This document shows, piece after piece, positions 35,955-48,594 of a DNA stretch of 64,000 nucleotides. The stretch comes from Geopseudomonas sagittaria. Its GTDB lineage: Bacteria > Pseudomonadota > Gammaproteobacteria > Pseudomonadales > Pseudomonadaceae. Made by a program: the position numbers and the translations under genes. The stretch spans positions 310,001 through 374,000 of the forward strand of contig NZ_FOXM01000001.1 in NCBI RefSeq assembly GCF_900115715.1, given 5' to 3'. Every line of letters begins with the position of its first letter. The stretch's first letter is position 1. Under the pieces are notes generated by a model. It saw only the letters and a program-made list of their open reading frames with translations. It was not told the DNA's origin and ran no database searches.

Positions 35955-36968
35955 TCAACTGTGCAGCGGACTCTGCTTGCGCTCGCCGCGCGGCGAGTGG
36001 CCGAAGAAGCGGCTGTAGCACTTGGAGAAGTGCGCCGGCGAGGCGAAGCCGCAGGCCAGGGCGACGTCGCGTACCTGCGACTCGCTGCGCAGCAGCAGAT
36101 CGCGAGCGCGGCTCAGACGCAGCTGCAGGTAGTACTGGCTCGGCGTGTGCTCCAGGTACTTGTGGAACAGCCGCTCCAGCTGGCGCACCGACACCTCGTT
36201 GAGCTGAGCCAGCTCCTCCAGCTCCAGCGGCTCTTCCAGATTGGCCTCCATGATCGCGACTATCTGGCTCAGCTTGGGCTGGGCGTGGCCGAGCTTCTGG
36301 CGCAGCGGCACGCGCTGCTGCTCACGGGCGCCGCGCATGCGGTCGCAGAGCAGCAGTTCGGCCGCGCGGGTGGCGATCTCCACGCCGTTCGGCTCGCGGG
36401 CGATCAGCTGCAGGGTCATGTCCATCGACGCGGTGCCGCCGGAACAGGTGTAGCGGTCGCGGTCCAGCTCGAACAGCTGGTTGGAGATGACGATGTCCGG
36501 GAAGCGTTCCTTGACCTGCTCGATATCCTCCCAGTGCAGGGTGCAGCGATAACCGTTGAGCAGGCCGGAACAAGCCAGCAGGTGGCTGCCCGTACAGATG
36601 CCAGCCAACGGTATGCCGTGCGCGGCCTGGCGGCGCAGCCAGTTGATCAGCTCGCGGGGATATTTCGCTGGCATGGGGTTGGAGCCGACCACGAAGATCG
36701 CATCCAGCTGCGGTACATCCGCGAGGTAATGATCGGGCACCACGCGCATGCCGTTGCTGGCCTGTACCGGCTCGAGGTCCTGGGCGATCACCAGGGTACG
36801 GTACAGCGGTCGGCGGGCCGCCAGGTTGGTCATGCGCAAGGTCTCGATCGCCGAGGCGAAACCGATGGTGGTGAAGTTGGGGATCAACAGGAAACCGAAG
36901 GTCTTGGCCTGCCCGCTGTCCGAGCTGACCGTCGCAGCCAGATTCGCTGCCGTCGACACACGCGCCAT
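35955..36968 (-). CDS. SouR/GbdR-type GATase1-AraC regulator
   Basis: A 337-residue transcription factor with an N-terminal DJ-1/PfpI-like sensor domain and a C-terminal AraC HTH (VSVRQLERLFHKYLEHTPSQYY, GFASPAHFSKCYSRFFGHSPRGER). The sensor keeps the usual GICTGSHLLA Cys and the LHWED motif. Relatives such as SouR, GbdR and CdhR respond to sarcosine, glycine betaine/dimethylglycine and carnitine. It is divergent from glyA-soxBDAG-purU across a 470-nt region, so a sarcosine-responsive activator of that operon is the most likely role. It is convergent with the NCS1 permease. Confidence 0.88.
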   Translation of the reverse strand: MARVSTAANLAATVSSDSGQAKTFGFLLIPNFTTIGFASAIETLRMTNLAARRPLYRTLVIAQDLEPVQASNGMRVVPDHYLADVPQLDAIFVVGSNPMPAKYPRELINWLRRQAAHGIPLAGICTGSHLLACSGLLNGYRCTLHWEDIEQVKERFPDIVISNQLFELDRDRYTCSGGTASMDMTLQLIAREPNGVEIATRAAELLLCDRMRGAREQQRVPLRQKLGHAQPKLSQIVAIMEANLEEPLELEELAQLNEVSVRQLERLFHKYLEHTPSQYYLQLRLSRARDLLLRSESQVRDVALACGFASPAHFSKCYSRFFGHSPRGERKQSPLHS

Positions 36969-37438
36969 TACTGCTACTCCTCACGGGCCGTGCCGCAGCG
37001 GACAGGGACTGCCCCAGGCGTTTCGGCCGATTCTTGTTCTTGTTTTCAGGGAGGTCTGCGAGCCTCCGCAACCGATCTTACACCCATTCGCGACATCCTC
37101 CAGTGCCGTCCGACGATGCCCCCCGCCATCGACCTGGGACACACGTGCCGCGCTGTGTCGCGCGCTGCGCACCTGACCCGCCCTGCCCGTGCAGGCCAGT
37201 TTGAGCATTTTCACGTCGCAAATAGGCAAATGGGCCGCCGGGCTATTTCGCACAATCGGCTCAACAAGCTTTCCAGCCGGCTCGCGCCGGCGGCGCCAGC
37301 TCTCTCCGGACAAGTGGCGACACGGACCGGCGAGGCGCCCCACTCAGCTTAGGGGGGGCGGAAGGTACGCCCCGATCAACCCGGGCCTGGGCAGCCCGAT
37401 TCCAACTGGCGACCACGAATGTCGCAGGGAGATCCGAG
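36969..37438 (+). other. 470-nt divergent regulatory region, regulator / glyA-sox
   Basis: No gene is recognised. It must hold promoters for both the regulator (minus) and glyA-soxBDAG (plus). A candidate operator-like sequence at 37215-37232 is listed separately. I find no clear sigma-70 promoter and no glycine riboswitch. Confidence 0.5.
37215..37232 (+). promoter_or_regulatory. Operator-like sequence upstream of glyA
   Basis: GTCGCAAATAGGCAAATG shares the form GTCGnAAnnnnGCAAAnn with the cores of the two conserved elements before creatinase and creatininase. It is much weaker than the A/B pair and lies 207 nt before the glyA ATG. Confidence 0.3.
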
Positions 37439-38692
<1,254 letters not shown>

Positions 38693-38744
38693 TTCGTTAG
38701 CCCCCGGGGCGGTTGAGGGGCATGCCGGCCAACCCGCCGAGCCC

Positions 38745-38784
38745 CTCACCCCGGCCCTCTCCCCACGGAGAGGGCGACAAGTAT
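38745..38784 (+). repeat. Intergenic GC-rich repeat between glyA and soxB
   Basis: The stretch contains CCCTCACCCCGGCCCTCTCC followed by an inverted GGAGAGGG. It belongs to the widespread CCCTCACCCC/CCCTCTCC intergenic repeat type. Another element of this kind is present after soxG. Confidence 0.5.
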
Positions 38785-38798
38785 CAGGAGCCTCCCAG

Positions 38799-40049
38799 AT
38801 GCAACAATATTCCGGCTTCGGCCTGTTCAAGCACTCTCTGAGCCACCACGAAAACTGGCAACGCATGTGGCGCAATCCGACGCCGAAGCCGGTCTACGAC
38901 GTGATCATCGTCGGCGGTGGCGGTCACGGCCTGGCTACCGCCTACTACCTGGCCAAGGAATTCGGCGTGAAGAACGTCGCGGTGGTGGAGAAAGGCTGGC
39001 TGGGCGGCGGCAACACCGCGCGCAACACCACCATTGTCCGCTCCAACTACCTGTGGGACGAGTCCGCGCAGCTGTACGAGCACGCGATGAAACTGTGGGA
39101 AGGCCTGTCCCAGGACCTGAACTACAACGTGATGTTCTCCCAGCGTGGCGTCTACAACCTGTGCCACACCCTGCAGGACATGCGTGACTCGGCGCGCCGG
39201 GTCAACGCCAACCGCCTGAACGGCGTCGACGGCGAACTGCTGGACGCCCGCCAGGTGGCCGAGGAGATCCCCTTCCTGGACTGCAGCAAGAACACCCGCT
39301 ACCCGATCATGGGCTCCACCGTCCAGCGTCGCGGCGGCGTGGCCCGTCACGATGCCGTGGCCTGGGGCTACGCCCGTGCCGCCGACGCCCTGGGCGTCGA
39401 CCTCTTGCAGAACACCGAAGTGCTCGGTTTCCGCAAGCAGGATGGCGCGGTGATCGGTGTCGAGACCAATCGCGGCTTCATCGGCGCCAAGCGTGTCGGC
39501 GTGGTCACCGCCGGCAACTCCGGGCACATGGCCAAGCAGGCAGGTTTCCGCCTGCCGCTGGAATCCCACCCGCTGCAGGCCCTGGTGTCCGAGCCGATCA
39601 AGCCGGTCATCGACAGCGTGATCATGTCCAACGCCGTGCACGGCTACATCAGCCAGTCCGACAAGGGCGACCTGGTCATCGGTGCCGGTATCGACGGCTA
39701 CAACGGCTACGGTCAGCGCGGTTCCTACGGGACCATCGAGCACACCCTGCAGGCCATCGTGGAGATGTTCCCGATCCTCTCCCGGGTGCGCATGAACCGC
39801 CAGTGGGGCGGCATCGTCGACACCACCCCGGACGCCTGCCCGATCATCTCCAAGACCCCGGTGAAGAACCTGTTCTTCAACTGCGGCTGGGGCACCGGCG
39901 GCTTCAAGGCCACCCCCGGCTCGGGTCATGTGTTCGCGGCGAGCCTGGCGCGCGGCGAGATGCATCCGCTGGCCAAGCCCTTCTCCATCGACCGTTTCCA
40001 TACCGGCGCACTGATCGACGAGCACGGCGCCGCCGCCGTGGCTCACTAA
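38799..40049 (+). CDS. soxB: Sarcosine oxidase subunit beta
   Basis: The flavoprotein subunit (416 residues) that oxidises sarcosine. The Rossmann motif [20 protein letters not shown] is at residues 35-54. The [14 protein letters not shown] segment contains H184, which by position corresponds to the histidine that carries covalent FMN in heterotetrameric sarcosine oxidase. The protein starts [20 protein letters not shown], the usual TSOX beta N-terminus. CAGGAG precedes the ATG. It heads soxB-soxD-soxA-soxG. Confidence 0.97.
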   Translation: MQQYSGFGLFKHSLSHHENWQRMWRNPTPKPVYDVIIVGGGGHGLATAYYLAKEFGVKNVAVVEKGWLGGGNTARNTTIVRSNYLWDESAQLYEHAMKLWEGLSQDLNYNVMFSQRGVYNLCHTLQDMRDSARRVNANRLNGVDGELLDARQVAEEIPFLDCSKNTRYPIMGSTVQRRGGVARHDAVAWGYARAADALGVDLLQNTEVLGFRKQDGAVIGVETNRGFIGAKRVGVVTAGNSGHMAKQAGFRLPLESHPLQALVSEPIKPVIDSVIMSNAVHGYISQSDKGDLVIGAGIDGYNGYGQRGSYGTIEHTLQAIVEMFPILSRVRMNRQWGGIVDTTPDACPIISKTPVKNLFFNCGWGTGGFKATPGSGHVFAASLARGEMHPLAKPFSIDRFHTGALIDEHGAAAVAH

Positions 40050-40060
40050 GGAGACCCGCC

Positions 40061-40387
40061 ATGTTGCACATCTTCTGCCCCTACTGTGGCGAGCTGCGCT
40101 CCGAAGAGGAATTCCATGCCAAGGGCCAGGCACACATCCCGCGCCCCCTGGAGCCGAATGCCTGCACCGACGAGGAGTGGGGCGACTACATCTTCTTCCG
40201 CGACAACCCGCGCGGCATCCACCACGAGCTGTGGGTCCACGCCGCCGGCTGCCGCAAGTACTTCAACGCCACGCGCCACACCGTGAGCTACGAAATCCTC
40301 GAAACCTACAAGATCGGTGAGAAACCCACCGTCACCGAGGCCACCGTCGGCGAGAAGAAAGCCCCGACCGCAGGAGTAACGGCATGA
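40061..40387 (+). CDS. soxD: Sarcosine oxidase subunit delta
   Basis: A 108-residue zinc-binding small subunit of heterotetrameric sarcosine oxidase. The zinc ligands are visible as C6 and C9 (FCPYCG), H60 and C64 (HAAGC). YIFFRDNPRGIHHELWVH is the conserved core. It lies 11 nt after soxB, and its stop overlaps the soxA start by 4 nt (ATGA). Confidence 0.96.
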   Translation: MLHIFCPYCGELRSEEEFHAKGQAHIPRPLEPNACTDEEWGDYIFFRDNPRGIHHELWVHAAGCRKYFNATRHTVSYEILETYKIGEKPTVTEATVGEKKAPTAGVTA

Positions 40388-43300
40388 GCCAGGTCAACCG
40401 TCTTCCCAAGGGTGGCCGCGTCGATCGCAGCCAACCGCTGACCTTCACCTTCAACGGCGAGAACTACCAGGGCTTCGCCGGTGACACCCTGGCCGCAGCC
40501 CTGCTGGCCAACGGCGTCGACATCGTCGGCCGCAGCTTCAAGTACTCCCGTCCGCGCGGCATCGTCGCTGCCGGTGCGGAAGAGCCCAACGCCGTCCTGC
40601 AGATCGGTTCCACCGAAGCCGCCCAGGTGCCCAACGTGCGTGCCACCCAGCAGGCGCTGTACGCCGGTCTGGTGGCGACCAGCACCAACGGCTGGCCAAA
40701 CGTGAAAAACGATGTCATGGGCATCCTCGGCAAGGTCGGCGGCGGCATGATGCCGCCCGGGTTCTACTACAAGACCTTCATGTATCCGCAGAACCTGTGG
40801 CTGACCTACGAGAAGTACATCCGCAAGGCCGCCGGCCTCGGCCGTGCGCCCCTCGAGGCCGACCCGGACATCTACGACCACCTGAACCAGTACTGCGACG
40901 TGCTGGTGATCGGCGCCGGCCCGGCTGGCCTGGCCGCGGCCCTGGCCGCCGGCCGCAGCGGTGCCCGCGTGATCCTGGCCGACGAACAGGAAGAGTTCGG
41001 CGGCAGCCTGCTGGACACCCGCGAAACCCTGGACGGCAAGCCCGCTGCCGAGTGGGTGGCCAAGGTCATCGCCGAGCTGGAAAAAATGCCGGAAGTGACC
41101 CTGCTGCGACGCGCGACCGTGAACGGCTATCACGACCACAACTTCCTCACCATCCACCAGCGCCTGACCGACCACCTGGGCGAGATCGCGCCCCGCGGCC
41201 AGGCCCGTCATCGCGTCCACCGCGTCCGCGCCAAGCGCGTGGTGCTGGCCGCCGGCGCCCACGAGCGGCCGCTGGTGTATTCGAACAACGACGTACCCGG
41301 CAACATGCTCGCCGGCGCCGTCTCCACCTACGTGAACCGCTACGGGGTAGCCCCAGGCAGCCAACTGGTGCTGTCCACCAACAACGACTATGCCTACCGC
41401 GTTGTGCTGGACTGGCTGGATGCCGGCCAGCGGGTGGTGGCCGTGGCCGATGCCCGCAGCAACCCGCGTGGAGCCTGGGTGGAGGAGGCGCGTGCCCGTG
41501 GCGTGCGCGTCCTCACTGGCAGCGCCGTGGTCGAAGCCCGTGGCAGCAAGCGCGTCAGCGGTGCCCGCATCTGCGCCATCGACCTGAAGAACCACAAGGT
41601 CACCAGCTCCGGCGAACTGGTCGAGTGCGACCTGATCGTCAGCTCCGGCGGCTACAGCCCGGTGGTGCACCTGGCGTCGCACCTGGGCGGCAAGCCGATC
41701 TGGCGTGAAGACATCCTCGCCTTCGTCCCCGGCGAAGGCTTCCAGAAGCGCCACTGCGCCGGTGCCGTGAATGGCGTATTCAGCCTGGGCGATGTCCTCG
41801 CGGACGGTTTCGCAGCCGGTGCCAAAGCCGCTGCGGGAGCAGGCTGCAAAGCGGTCGAAGGCACCCTGCCGAAAACCGAGAAACGCAAGGAAGAAGCCAC
41901 GCTTGCGCTGTTCCAGGTGCCCCACGAGAAGGCCACTTCCCGTGCGCCGAAGCAATTCGTCGACCTGCAGAACGACGTGACCTCCGCCGGTATCGAACTG
42001 GCTACCCGCGAGGGCTTCGAGTCGGTCGAGCACGTCAAGCGCTACACCGCGCTGGGCTTCGGTACCGACCAGGGCAAGCTGGGCAACATCAACGGCCTGG
42101 CCATCGCGGCCAAGTCGATGGGCATCAGCATCGCCGAGATGGGCACCACCATGTTCCGCCCGAACTACACTCCGGTGACCTTCGGTGCCGTGGCCGGCCG
42201 TCACTGCGGCCCCCTGTTCGAGCCCAAGCGCTACACCGCCATGCACCGCTGGCACCTGCAACAGGGCGCGGAATTCGAGGACGTCGGCCAGTGGAAGCGC
42301 CCGTGGTACTTCCCCAAGCGCGGCGAAGACATGCACGCCGCGGTGGCCCGCGAATGCAAGGCCGTGCGTGACAGCGTGGGCATCCTCGACGCCTCCACCC
42401 TGGGCAAGATCGACATCCAGGGCCCGGATGCGCGCGAGTTCCTCAACCGGGTCTACACCAACGCCTGGACCAAGCTGGATGTGGGCAAGGCCCGCTACGG
42501 CCTGATGTGCAAGGAAGACGGCATGGTCTTCGATGACGGCGTGACCGCCTGCGTCGGCGAGAACCACTTCATCATGACCACCACCACCGGCGGTGCCGCC
42601 CGGGTGATGGAATGGCTGGAGATCTACCACCAGACCGAATGGCCGGAGCTGAAGGTCTACTTCACCTCGGTCACCGACCACTGGGCGACCATGACCCTGT
42701 CCGGCCCCAACAGCCGCAAGCTGCTGGCCGAAGTCACCGACATCGACCTGGACAAGGAGGCCTTCCCCTTCATGACCTGGAAGGAAGGCCTGGTAGGTGG
42801 TGTACCGGCGCGGGTGTTCCGTATCTCCTTCACCGGCGAGCTGTCCTACGAGGTGAACGTGCAGGCCGACTATGCGCTCGGCGTGTGGGAGAAGATCATC
42901 GAGGCCGGCAAGAAGTACAACCTGACCCCCTACGGCACCGAAACCATGCACGTGCTGCGGGCCGAGAAGGGCTTCATCATCATTGGCCAGGACACCGACG
43001 GCTCGGTGACCCCGGACGACCTGAACATGGGCTGGTGCGTCGGTCGCAACAAGCCGTTCTCCTGGATCGGCTGGCGCGGCATGAACCGCGAAGACTGCCT
43101 GCGCGAAAACCGCAAGCAACTGGTGGGGCTCAAGCCCATCGACCCGGACAAGGTGCTGCCGGAAGGCGCCCAGCTGGTGTTCGATGCGAAGCAGTCCATC
43201 CCGATGAAGATGGTCGGCCACGTCACCTCCAGCTACATGAGCTCGACCATGGGCTACTCCTTCGCCATGGCCGTGGTCAAGGGCGGCCTCAAGCGCATGG

Positions 43301-43401
43301 GCGAGCGCGTGTTCGCACCGCTGGCCGATGGCAGCGTGATCGAAGCCGAAATCTGCAGCTCCGTGTTCTATGACCCGAAAGGGGACCGCCAGAATGTCTA
43401 A
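40384..43401 (+). CDS. soxA: Sarcosine oxidase subunit alpha
   Basis: The 1005-residue large subunit. The N-terminal part has a ferredoxin-like domain (LTFTFNGENYQGFAGDTLAAALLANG). An FAD/NAD-binding module starts at VLVIGAGPAGLAAALAAGR around residue 172. The C-terminal ~400 residues are a GcvT-like aminomethyltransferase domain that passes the methyl-derived carbon to tetrahydrofolate (GILDASTLGKIDIQGPDA onward). Electrons pass to O2, giving H2O2. The start overlaps soxD and the end overlaps soxG by 8 nt. Codons ending in T (CGT, GGT) are more common here than in the core genes around the block. Confidence 0.97.
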   Translation: MSQVNRLPKGGRVDRSQPLTFTFNGENYQGFAGDTLAAALLANGVDIVGRSFKYSRPRGIVAAGAEEPNAVLQIGSTEAAQVPNVRATQQALYAGLVATSTNGWPNVKNDVMGILGKVGGGMMPPGFYYKTFMYPQNLWLTYEKYIRKAAGLGRAPLEADPDIYDHLNQYCDVLVIGAGPAGLAAALAAGRSGARVILADEQEEFGGSLLDTRETLDGKPAAEWVAKVIAELEKMPEVTLLRRATVNGYHDHNFLTIHQRLTDHLGEIAPRGQARHRVHRVRAKRVVLAAGAHERPLVYSNNDVPGNMLAGAVSTYVNRYGVAPGSQLVLSTNNDYAYRVVLDWLDAGQRVVAVADARSNPRGAWVEEARARGVRVLTGSAVVEARGSKRVSGARICAIDLKNHKVTSSGELVECDLIVSSGGYSPVVHLASHLGGKPIWREDILAFVPGEGFQKRHCAGAVNGVFSLGDVLADGFAAGAKAAAGAGCKAVEGTLPKTEKRKEEATLALFQVPHEKATSRAPKQFVDLQNDVTSAGIELATREGFESVEHVKRYTALGFGTDQGKLGNINGLAIAAKSMGISIAEMGTTMFRPNYTPVTFGAVAGRHCGPLFEPKRYTAMHRWHLQQGAEFEDVGQWKRPWYFPKRGEDMHAAVARECKAVRDSVGILDASTLGKIDIQGPDAREFLNRVYTNAWTKLDVGKARYGLMCKEDGMVFDDGVTACVGENHFIMTTTTGGAARVMEWLEIYHQTEWPELKVYFTSVTDHWATMTLSGPNSRKLLAEVTDIDLDKEAFPFMTWKEGLVGGVPARVFRISFTGELSYEVNVQADYALGVWEKIIEAGKKYNLTPYGTETMHVLRAEKGFIIIGQDTDGSVTPDDLNMGWCVGRNKPFSWIGWRGMNREDCLRENRKQLVGLKPIDPDKVLPEGAQLVFDAKQSIPMKMVGHVTSSYMSSTMGYSFAMAVVKGGLKRMGERVFAPLADGSVIEAEICSSVFYDPKGDRQNV

Positions 43402-44023
43402 CGTGAACGTCTACAAACAGCGTCCTGATGCCGCCCGTGCCGAATCGCCGCTGTTCCATGCCGGCCTCGATGAGCTGGCGCGCAAGGGCAAGAGCAGCGC
43501 AGGTGTGATCCTGCGCGAGAAGAAGCTCCTCGGCCACCTGGTGATCCGTGGTGACGCCAAGGACCCGGCCTTCGCCGGCGGCGTGCACAGCGCCCTGGGC
43601 CTGGAGCTGCCGGTGGCACTCACCCTGACGGCCAAGGGCGACACCTCGCTGCAATGGCTCGGCCCGGATGAGTGGCTGTTGATCGTGCCCGGCGGCCAGG
43701 AGTTCGAGATCGAACAGCGCCTGCGCAAGGCACTGGACGGCCAGCACATCTCGGTCGTGAACGTCAGCGGTGGCCAGACCATCGTCGAACTCTCCGGCGC
43801 CAATGCCCGTGACATGCTGATGAAGTCGACCGCCTACGACGTGCACCCGAGCAACTTCCCGGTGGGCAAGGCCGTGGGCACCACCTTCGCCAAGGCTGGC
43901 GCGGTGATCCGCCACACCGGCGAAGACACCTGGGAACTGCTGATCCGCCGCAGCTTCTCCGACTACATCTGGCTCTGGCTGCAGGATGCCAGCGCCGAGT
44001 ACGGACTGGCGGTGAAAGCCTGA
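43394..44023 (+). CDS. soxG: Sarcosine oxidase subunit gamma
   Basis: A 209-residue subunit of heterotetrameric sarcosine oxidase, structurally similar to the GcvT C-terminal region. Conserved segments include AKGDTSLQWLGPDEWLLIVPG, ISVVNVSGGQTIVELSG and WELLIRRSFSDYIWLWLQDA. The ATG at 43394 follows an in-frame upstream start at 43370 that lies within soxA; homologues begin with MSNVNVYKQRP. It is the last subunit gene of the sox set; purU follows after a palindromic repeat. Confidence 0.95.
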   Translation: MSNVNVYKQRPDAARAESPLFHAGLDELARKGKSSAGVILREKKLLGHLVIRGDAKDPAFAGGVHSALGLELPVALTLTAKGDTSLQWLGPDEWLLIVPGGQEFEIEQRLRKALDGQHISVVNVSGGQTIVELSGANARDMLMKSTAYDVHPSNFPVGKAVGTTFAKAGAVIRHTGEDTWELLIRRSFSDYIWLWLQDASAEYGLAVKA

Positions 44024-44031
44024 CGGAAACA

Positions 44032-44065
44032 CCCAACCCCCTCCCGCATGCGGGAGGGGGTTGGG
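44032..44065 (+). repeat. Perfect 34-bp palindrome between soxG and purU
   Basis: Arms of 17 nt (CCCAACCCCCTCCCGCA and its complement) meet without a spacer 8 nt after the soxG stop. A related C-rich stretch with CGGGAGAGGG follows at about 44098-44136. It could be a terminator-like hairpin or a dispersed repeat; T-tract is absent. Confidence 0.6.
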
Positions 44066-44154
44066 CTGGGGAAGGCGCAGCAGCACCTGGAGCAGCCCTC
44101 CCCCCCCGCCCCTCCCCCAGCGGGAGAGGGCAGACAAAACATCCGAGTCCGCAT

Positions 44155-45012
44155 ATGAGCCGCACACCCGATACCTGGATTCTCACCGCCCACAGCCCGA
44201 GCCTGCTCGGCACGGTGGACGTGATCACCCGCTTCCTGTGCGAACAGGGCTGCTACGTCACCGAGCACCACAGCTTCGACGACCGCCTGGCCTGTCGCTT
44301 CTTCATCCGTGTCGAGTTCCGCGCCCCGGCCGGCCTCAGCGAGGCGGACTTCCGCGCCGAGCTGGCGAAGCGGGTCGCGCCCTTCTCGATGGAAACCGAG
44401 CTGACCCCGCCGGGCTACCGGCCCAAGGTGGTGATCATGGTCTCCAAGGCCGACCACTGCCTGCACGACCTGCTCTACCGCCAGCGCATCGGCCAGCTGC
44501 CGATGGATGTCGTCGCGGTGGTCTCCAACCACCCGGACCTCGAACCGCTGGCCCGCTGGCACGGCATCCCCTTCCACCACTTCCCCCTCGAGCCGCTGGA
44601 CAAGCCCGCCCAGGAAGCGCGCGTGCTCGAGGTGGTCGAGTCCAGCAGCGCCGAGCTGGTGATCCTCGCCCGCTACATGCAGGTGCTCTCCGCCGAGCTG
44701 TGCAGCCGCCTGGAAGGCCGGGCGATCAACATCCACCACTCGCTGCTGCCCGGCTTCAAGGGCGCCAAGCCTTACCACCAGGCCTACCTGAAGGGGGTCA
44801 AGCTGGTCGGCGCCACCGCCCACTTCATCAACAACGACCTCGACGAGGGTCCGATCATCACCCAGGGCGTCGAGACGGTGGACCACGCCCACTACCCCGA
44901 GGACCTGATCGCCAAGGGCCGCGACATCGAGTGCCTGACCCTCGCCAAGGCAGTCGGCTACTTCCTCGAGCGCCGGGTGTTCCTCAATGCCAACCGCACC
45001 GTGGTTCTCTAA
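44155..45012 (+). CDS. purU: Formyltetrahydrofolate deformylase PurU
   Basis: A 285-residue enzyme that hydrolyses 10-formyl-THF to formate and THF. The N-terminal ~85 residues form an ACT domain (DTWILTAHSPSLLGTVDVIT). The formyltransferase-type C-terminal domain has the catalytic Asn-His in INIHHSLLPGFKGAKPY and the Asp in HFINNDLDEGPIITQ. In sarcosine growth it restores free THF for SoxBDAG. In P. aeruginosa a glutathione-independent formaldehyde dehydrogenase gene (fdhA) comes next; here a terminator and ygiQ follow instead. Confidence 0.96.
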   Translation: MSRTPDTWILTAHSPSLLGTVDVITRFLCEQGCYVTEHHSFDDRLACRFFIRVEFRAPAGLSEADFRAELAKRVAPFSMETELTPPGYRPKVVIMVSKADHCLHDLLYRQRIGQLPMDVVAVVSNHPDLEPLARWHGIPFHHFPLEPLDKPAQEARVLEVVESSSAELVILARYMQVLSAELCSRLEGRAINIHHSLLPGFKGAKPYHQAYLKGVKLVGATAHFINNDLDEGPIITQGVETVDHAHYPEDLIAKGRDIECLTLAKAVGYFLERRVFLNANRTVVL

Positions 45013-45015
45013 AAA

Positions 45016-45050
45016 GCAAAAGGCCGGAGCCATGAGCTCCGGCCTTTTGC
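45016..45050 (+). terminator. Bidirectional terminator between purU and ygiQ
   Basis: A perfect 15-bp stem, GCAAAAGGCCGGAGC with its complement, encloses a CATGA loop. A- and T-rich arm ends serve both the plus-strand purU and the minus-strand ygiQ. Confidence 0.85.
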
Positions 45051-45074
45051 CGTCCATCGAATGAGGAGGACGCC

Positions 45075-47342
<2,268 letters not shown>

Positions 47343-47436
47343 GGCGATAACCAGGAACTCTCGGAGGGATTTACGCGGGCGCGGAGGATAGCACAAAAAA
47401 TGAGCAAACCCGACGCCCGGAGTCGGGATTAGCGCC

Positions 47437-48510
47437 TCAGTAGCGGTGGCGACGCGGCACCCGCGCGGCGACCTTGCTGAGCAGCTCGTAGCCGATGGTG
47501 CCGCAGGCCGCGGCCACCTCGTCCACCGGCAGCTGCGCGCCCCACAGCTCCACCGGCGAACCGACCTGCGCCTCGGGCAGCGCGGAGAGGTCGACGGTCA
47601 GCAGGTCCATGGACACCCGACCGACCAGCGGCACGCGCTGCCCGCAGACCAGCACCGGCGTGCCCGCCGGGGCGCTGCGCGGATAGCCGTCGGCGTAGCC
47701 GCAGCTGATGGTGCCGATGCGCGTCGGCCGTTCGGCGACCCAGCTGGCGCCGTAGCCGACGCTGTCGCCGGCCGGCACCTCGCGCACGGCGATCAGCGCG
47801 CCACTGAGGGTCATCGCCGGCTTGAGACCCAGCTCGGCTGCCGAGCGGTCGGCGAACGGGCTGGCGCCGTAGAGCATGATGCCCGGCCGCAACCAGTCCA
47901 GGTGCGCCTCGGGACGACTGAGGATCGCCGCCGAGTTGGCCAGCGAGCGGCTGGCGAACGGCAGATCGTCAAGACTGCGAAACACCGCCAGCTGCGCCGC
48001 GTTGAGCGGATGCTCGGGCTGATCGGCGCAGGCGAAGTGGCTGAGCAGGTTGAGTTCGGCGACCTGCTCGGCGCCGCTCAGCCGGGCATGCCAGGCACGC
48101 AGCTCGGACTCTGCGAAGCCCAGACGATGCATGCCGCTGTCCAGCTTGAGCCAGACGTTCAGCGGCTGGGCCAGCGTCGCGCCGAGCAGCGCCTCGGCCT
48201 GTTCGGCGCTCTGCACCACCACGTCCAGCGCCAGCTGCGCCGCCATGCGGTACTCGGCCGCCTCGAAGCAGCCCTGCAGCAGCAGCAGCCGCGCCTTGCC
48301 GTGCAGGCCGCGCACCTCGCCGGCCTCCTCCAGGCAGGCAACGATGAAGCCGTCGGCCTCCGGCAGGGCGCTGACCACCTCGCGCGCGCCATGGCCATAG
48401 GCATTGGCCTTGACCACCGCGAAGACCTGCCGCTGCGGCGCACAGGCCCTGGCCTGCGCATAGTTGTGGCGGATGGCGGACAGATCGATGGTGGCAACCA
48501 GGGGGCGCAT
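47437..48510 (-). CDS. alr: Alanine racemase
   Basis: A PLP-dependent fold III enzyme of 357 residues that makes D-alanine for peptidoglycan. K34 in [10 protein letters not shown] binds PLP. The second catalytic residue is the Tyr in [20 protein letters not shown] and [13 protein letters not shown] are also typical. The ATG at 48510 gives [17 protein letters not shown]; the frame is open upstream. It lies between ygiQ and dnaB, and a terminator lies upstream of it after dnaB. A second, dad-linked racemase is common in the genus but not in this window. Confidence 0.95.
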   Translation of the reverse strand: MRPLVATIDLSAIRHNYAQARACAPQRQVFAVVKANAYGHGAREVVSALPEADGFIVACLEEAGEVRGLHGKARLLLLQGCFEAAEYRMAAQLALDVVVQSAEQAEALLGATLAQPLNVWLKLDSGMHRLGFAESELRAWHARLSGAEQVAELNLLSHFACADQPEHPLNAAQLAVFRSLDDLPFASRSLANSAAILSRPEAHLDWLRPGIMLYGASPFADRSAAELGLKPAMTLSGALIAVREVPAGDSVGYGASWVAERPTRIGTISCGYADGYPRSAPAGTPVLVCGQRVPLVGRVSMDLLTVDLSALPEAQVGSPVELWGAQLPVDEVAAACGTIGYELLSKVAARVPRRHRY

Positions 48511-48530
48511 GACGGTTCGGCCTCGAAACG

Positions 48531-48570
48531 GAAAACGGGCGCCCATCTTACCCGCTGGGCGCCCGTTTTC
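48531..48570 (-). terminator. Intrinsic terminator after dnaB
   Basis: Arms GAAAACGGGCGCCCA and its complement (48531-48545 / 48556-48570) enclose a 10-nt loop. On the minus strand the T-rich arm end follows the stem, ending dnaB transcription just before alr. Confidence 0.8.
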
Positions 48571-48594
48571 CTTGATCTGACCGCTGGATGCCGA

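Noticed and set aside
36969-37438. Small ORFs in the divergent region before glyA
   Set aside because: They lack ribosome-binding sites and family similarity and span the expected promoter region.
40306-43221. Long open frame antisense to soxA
   Set aside because: Composition is a His/Ala/Gly-rich mirror of SoxA codons, with no family similarity.
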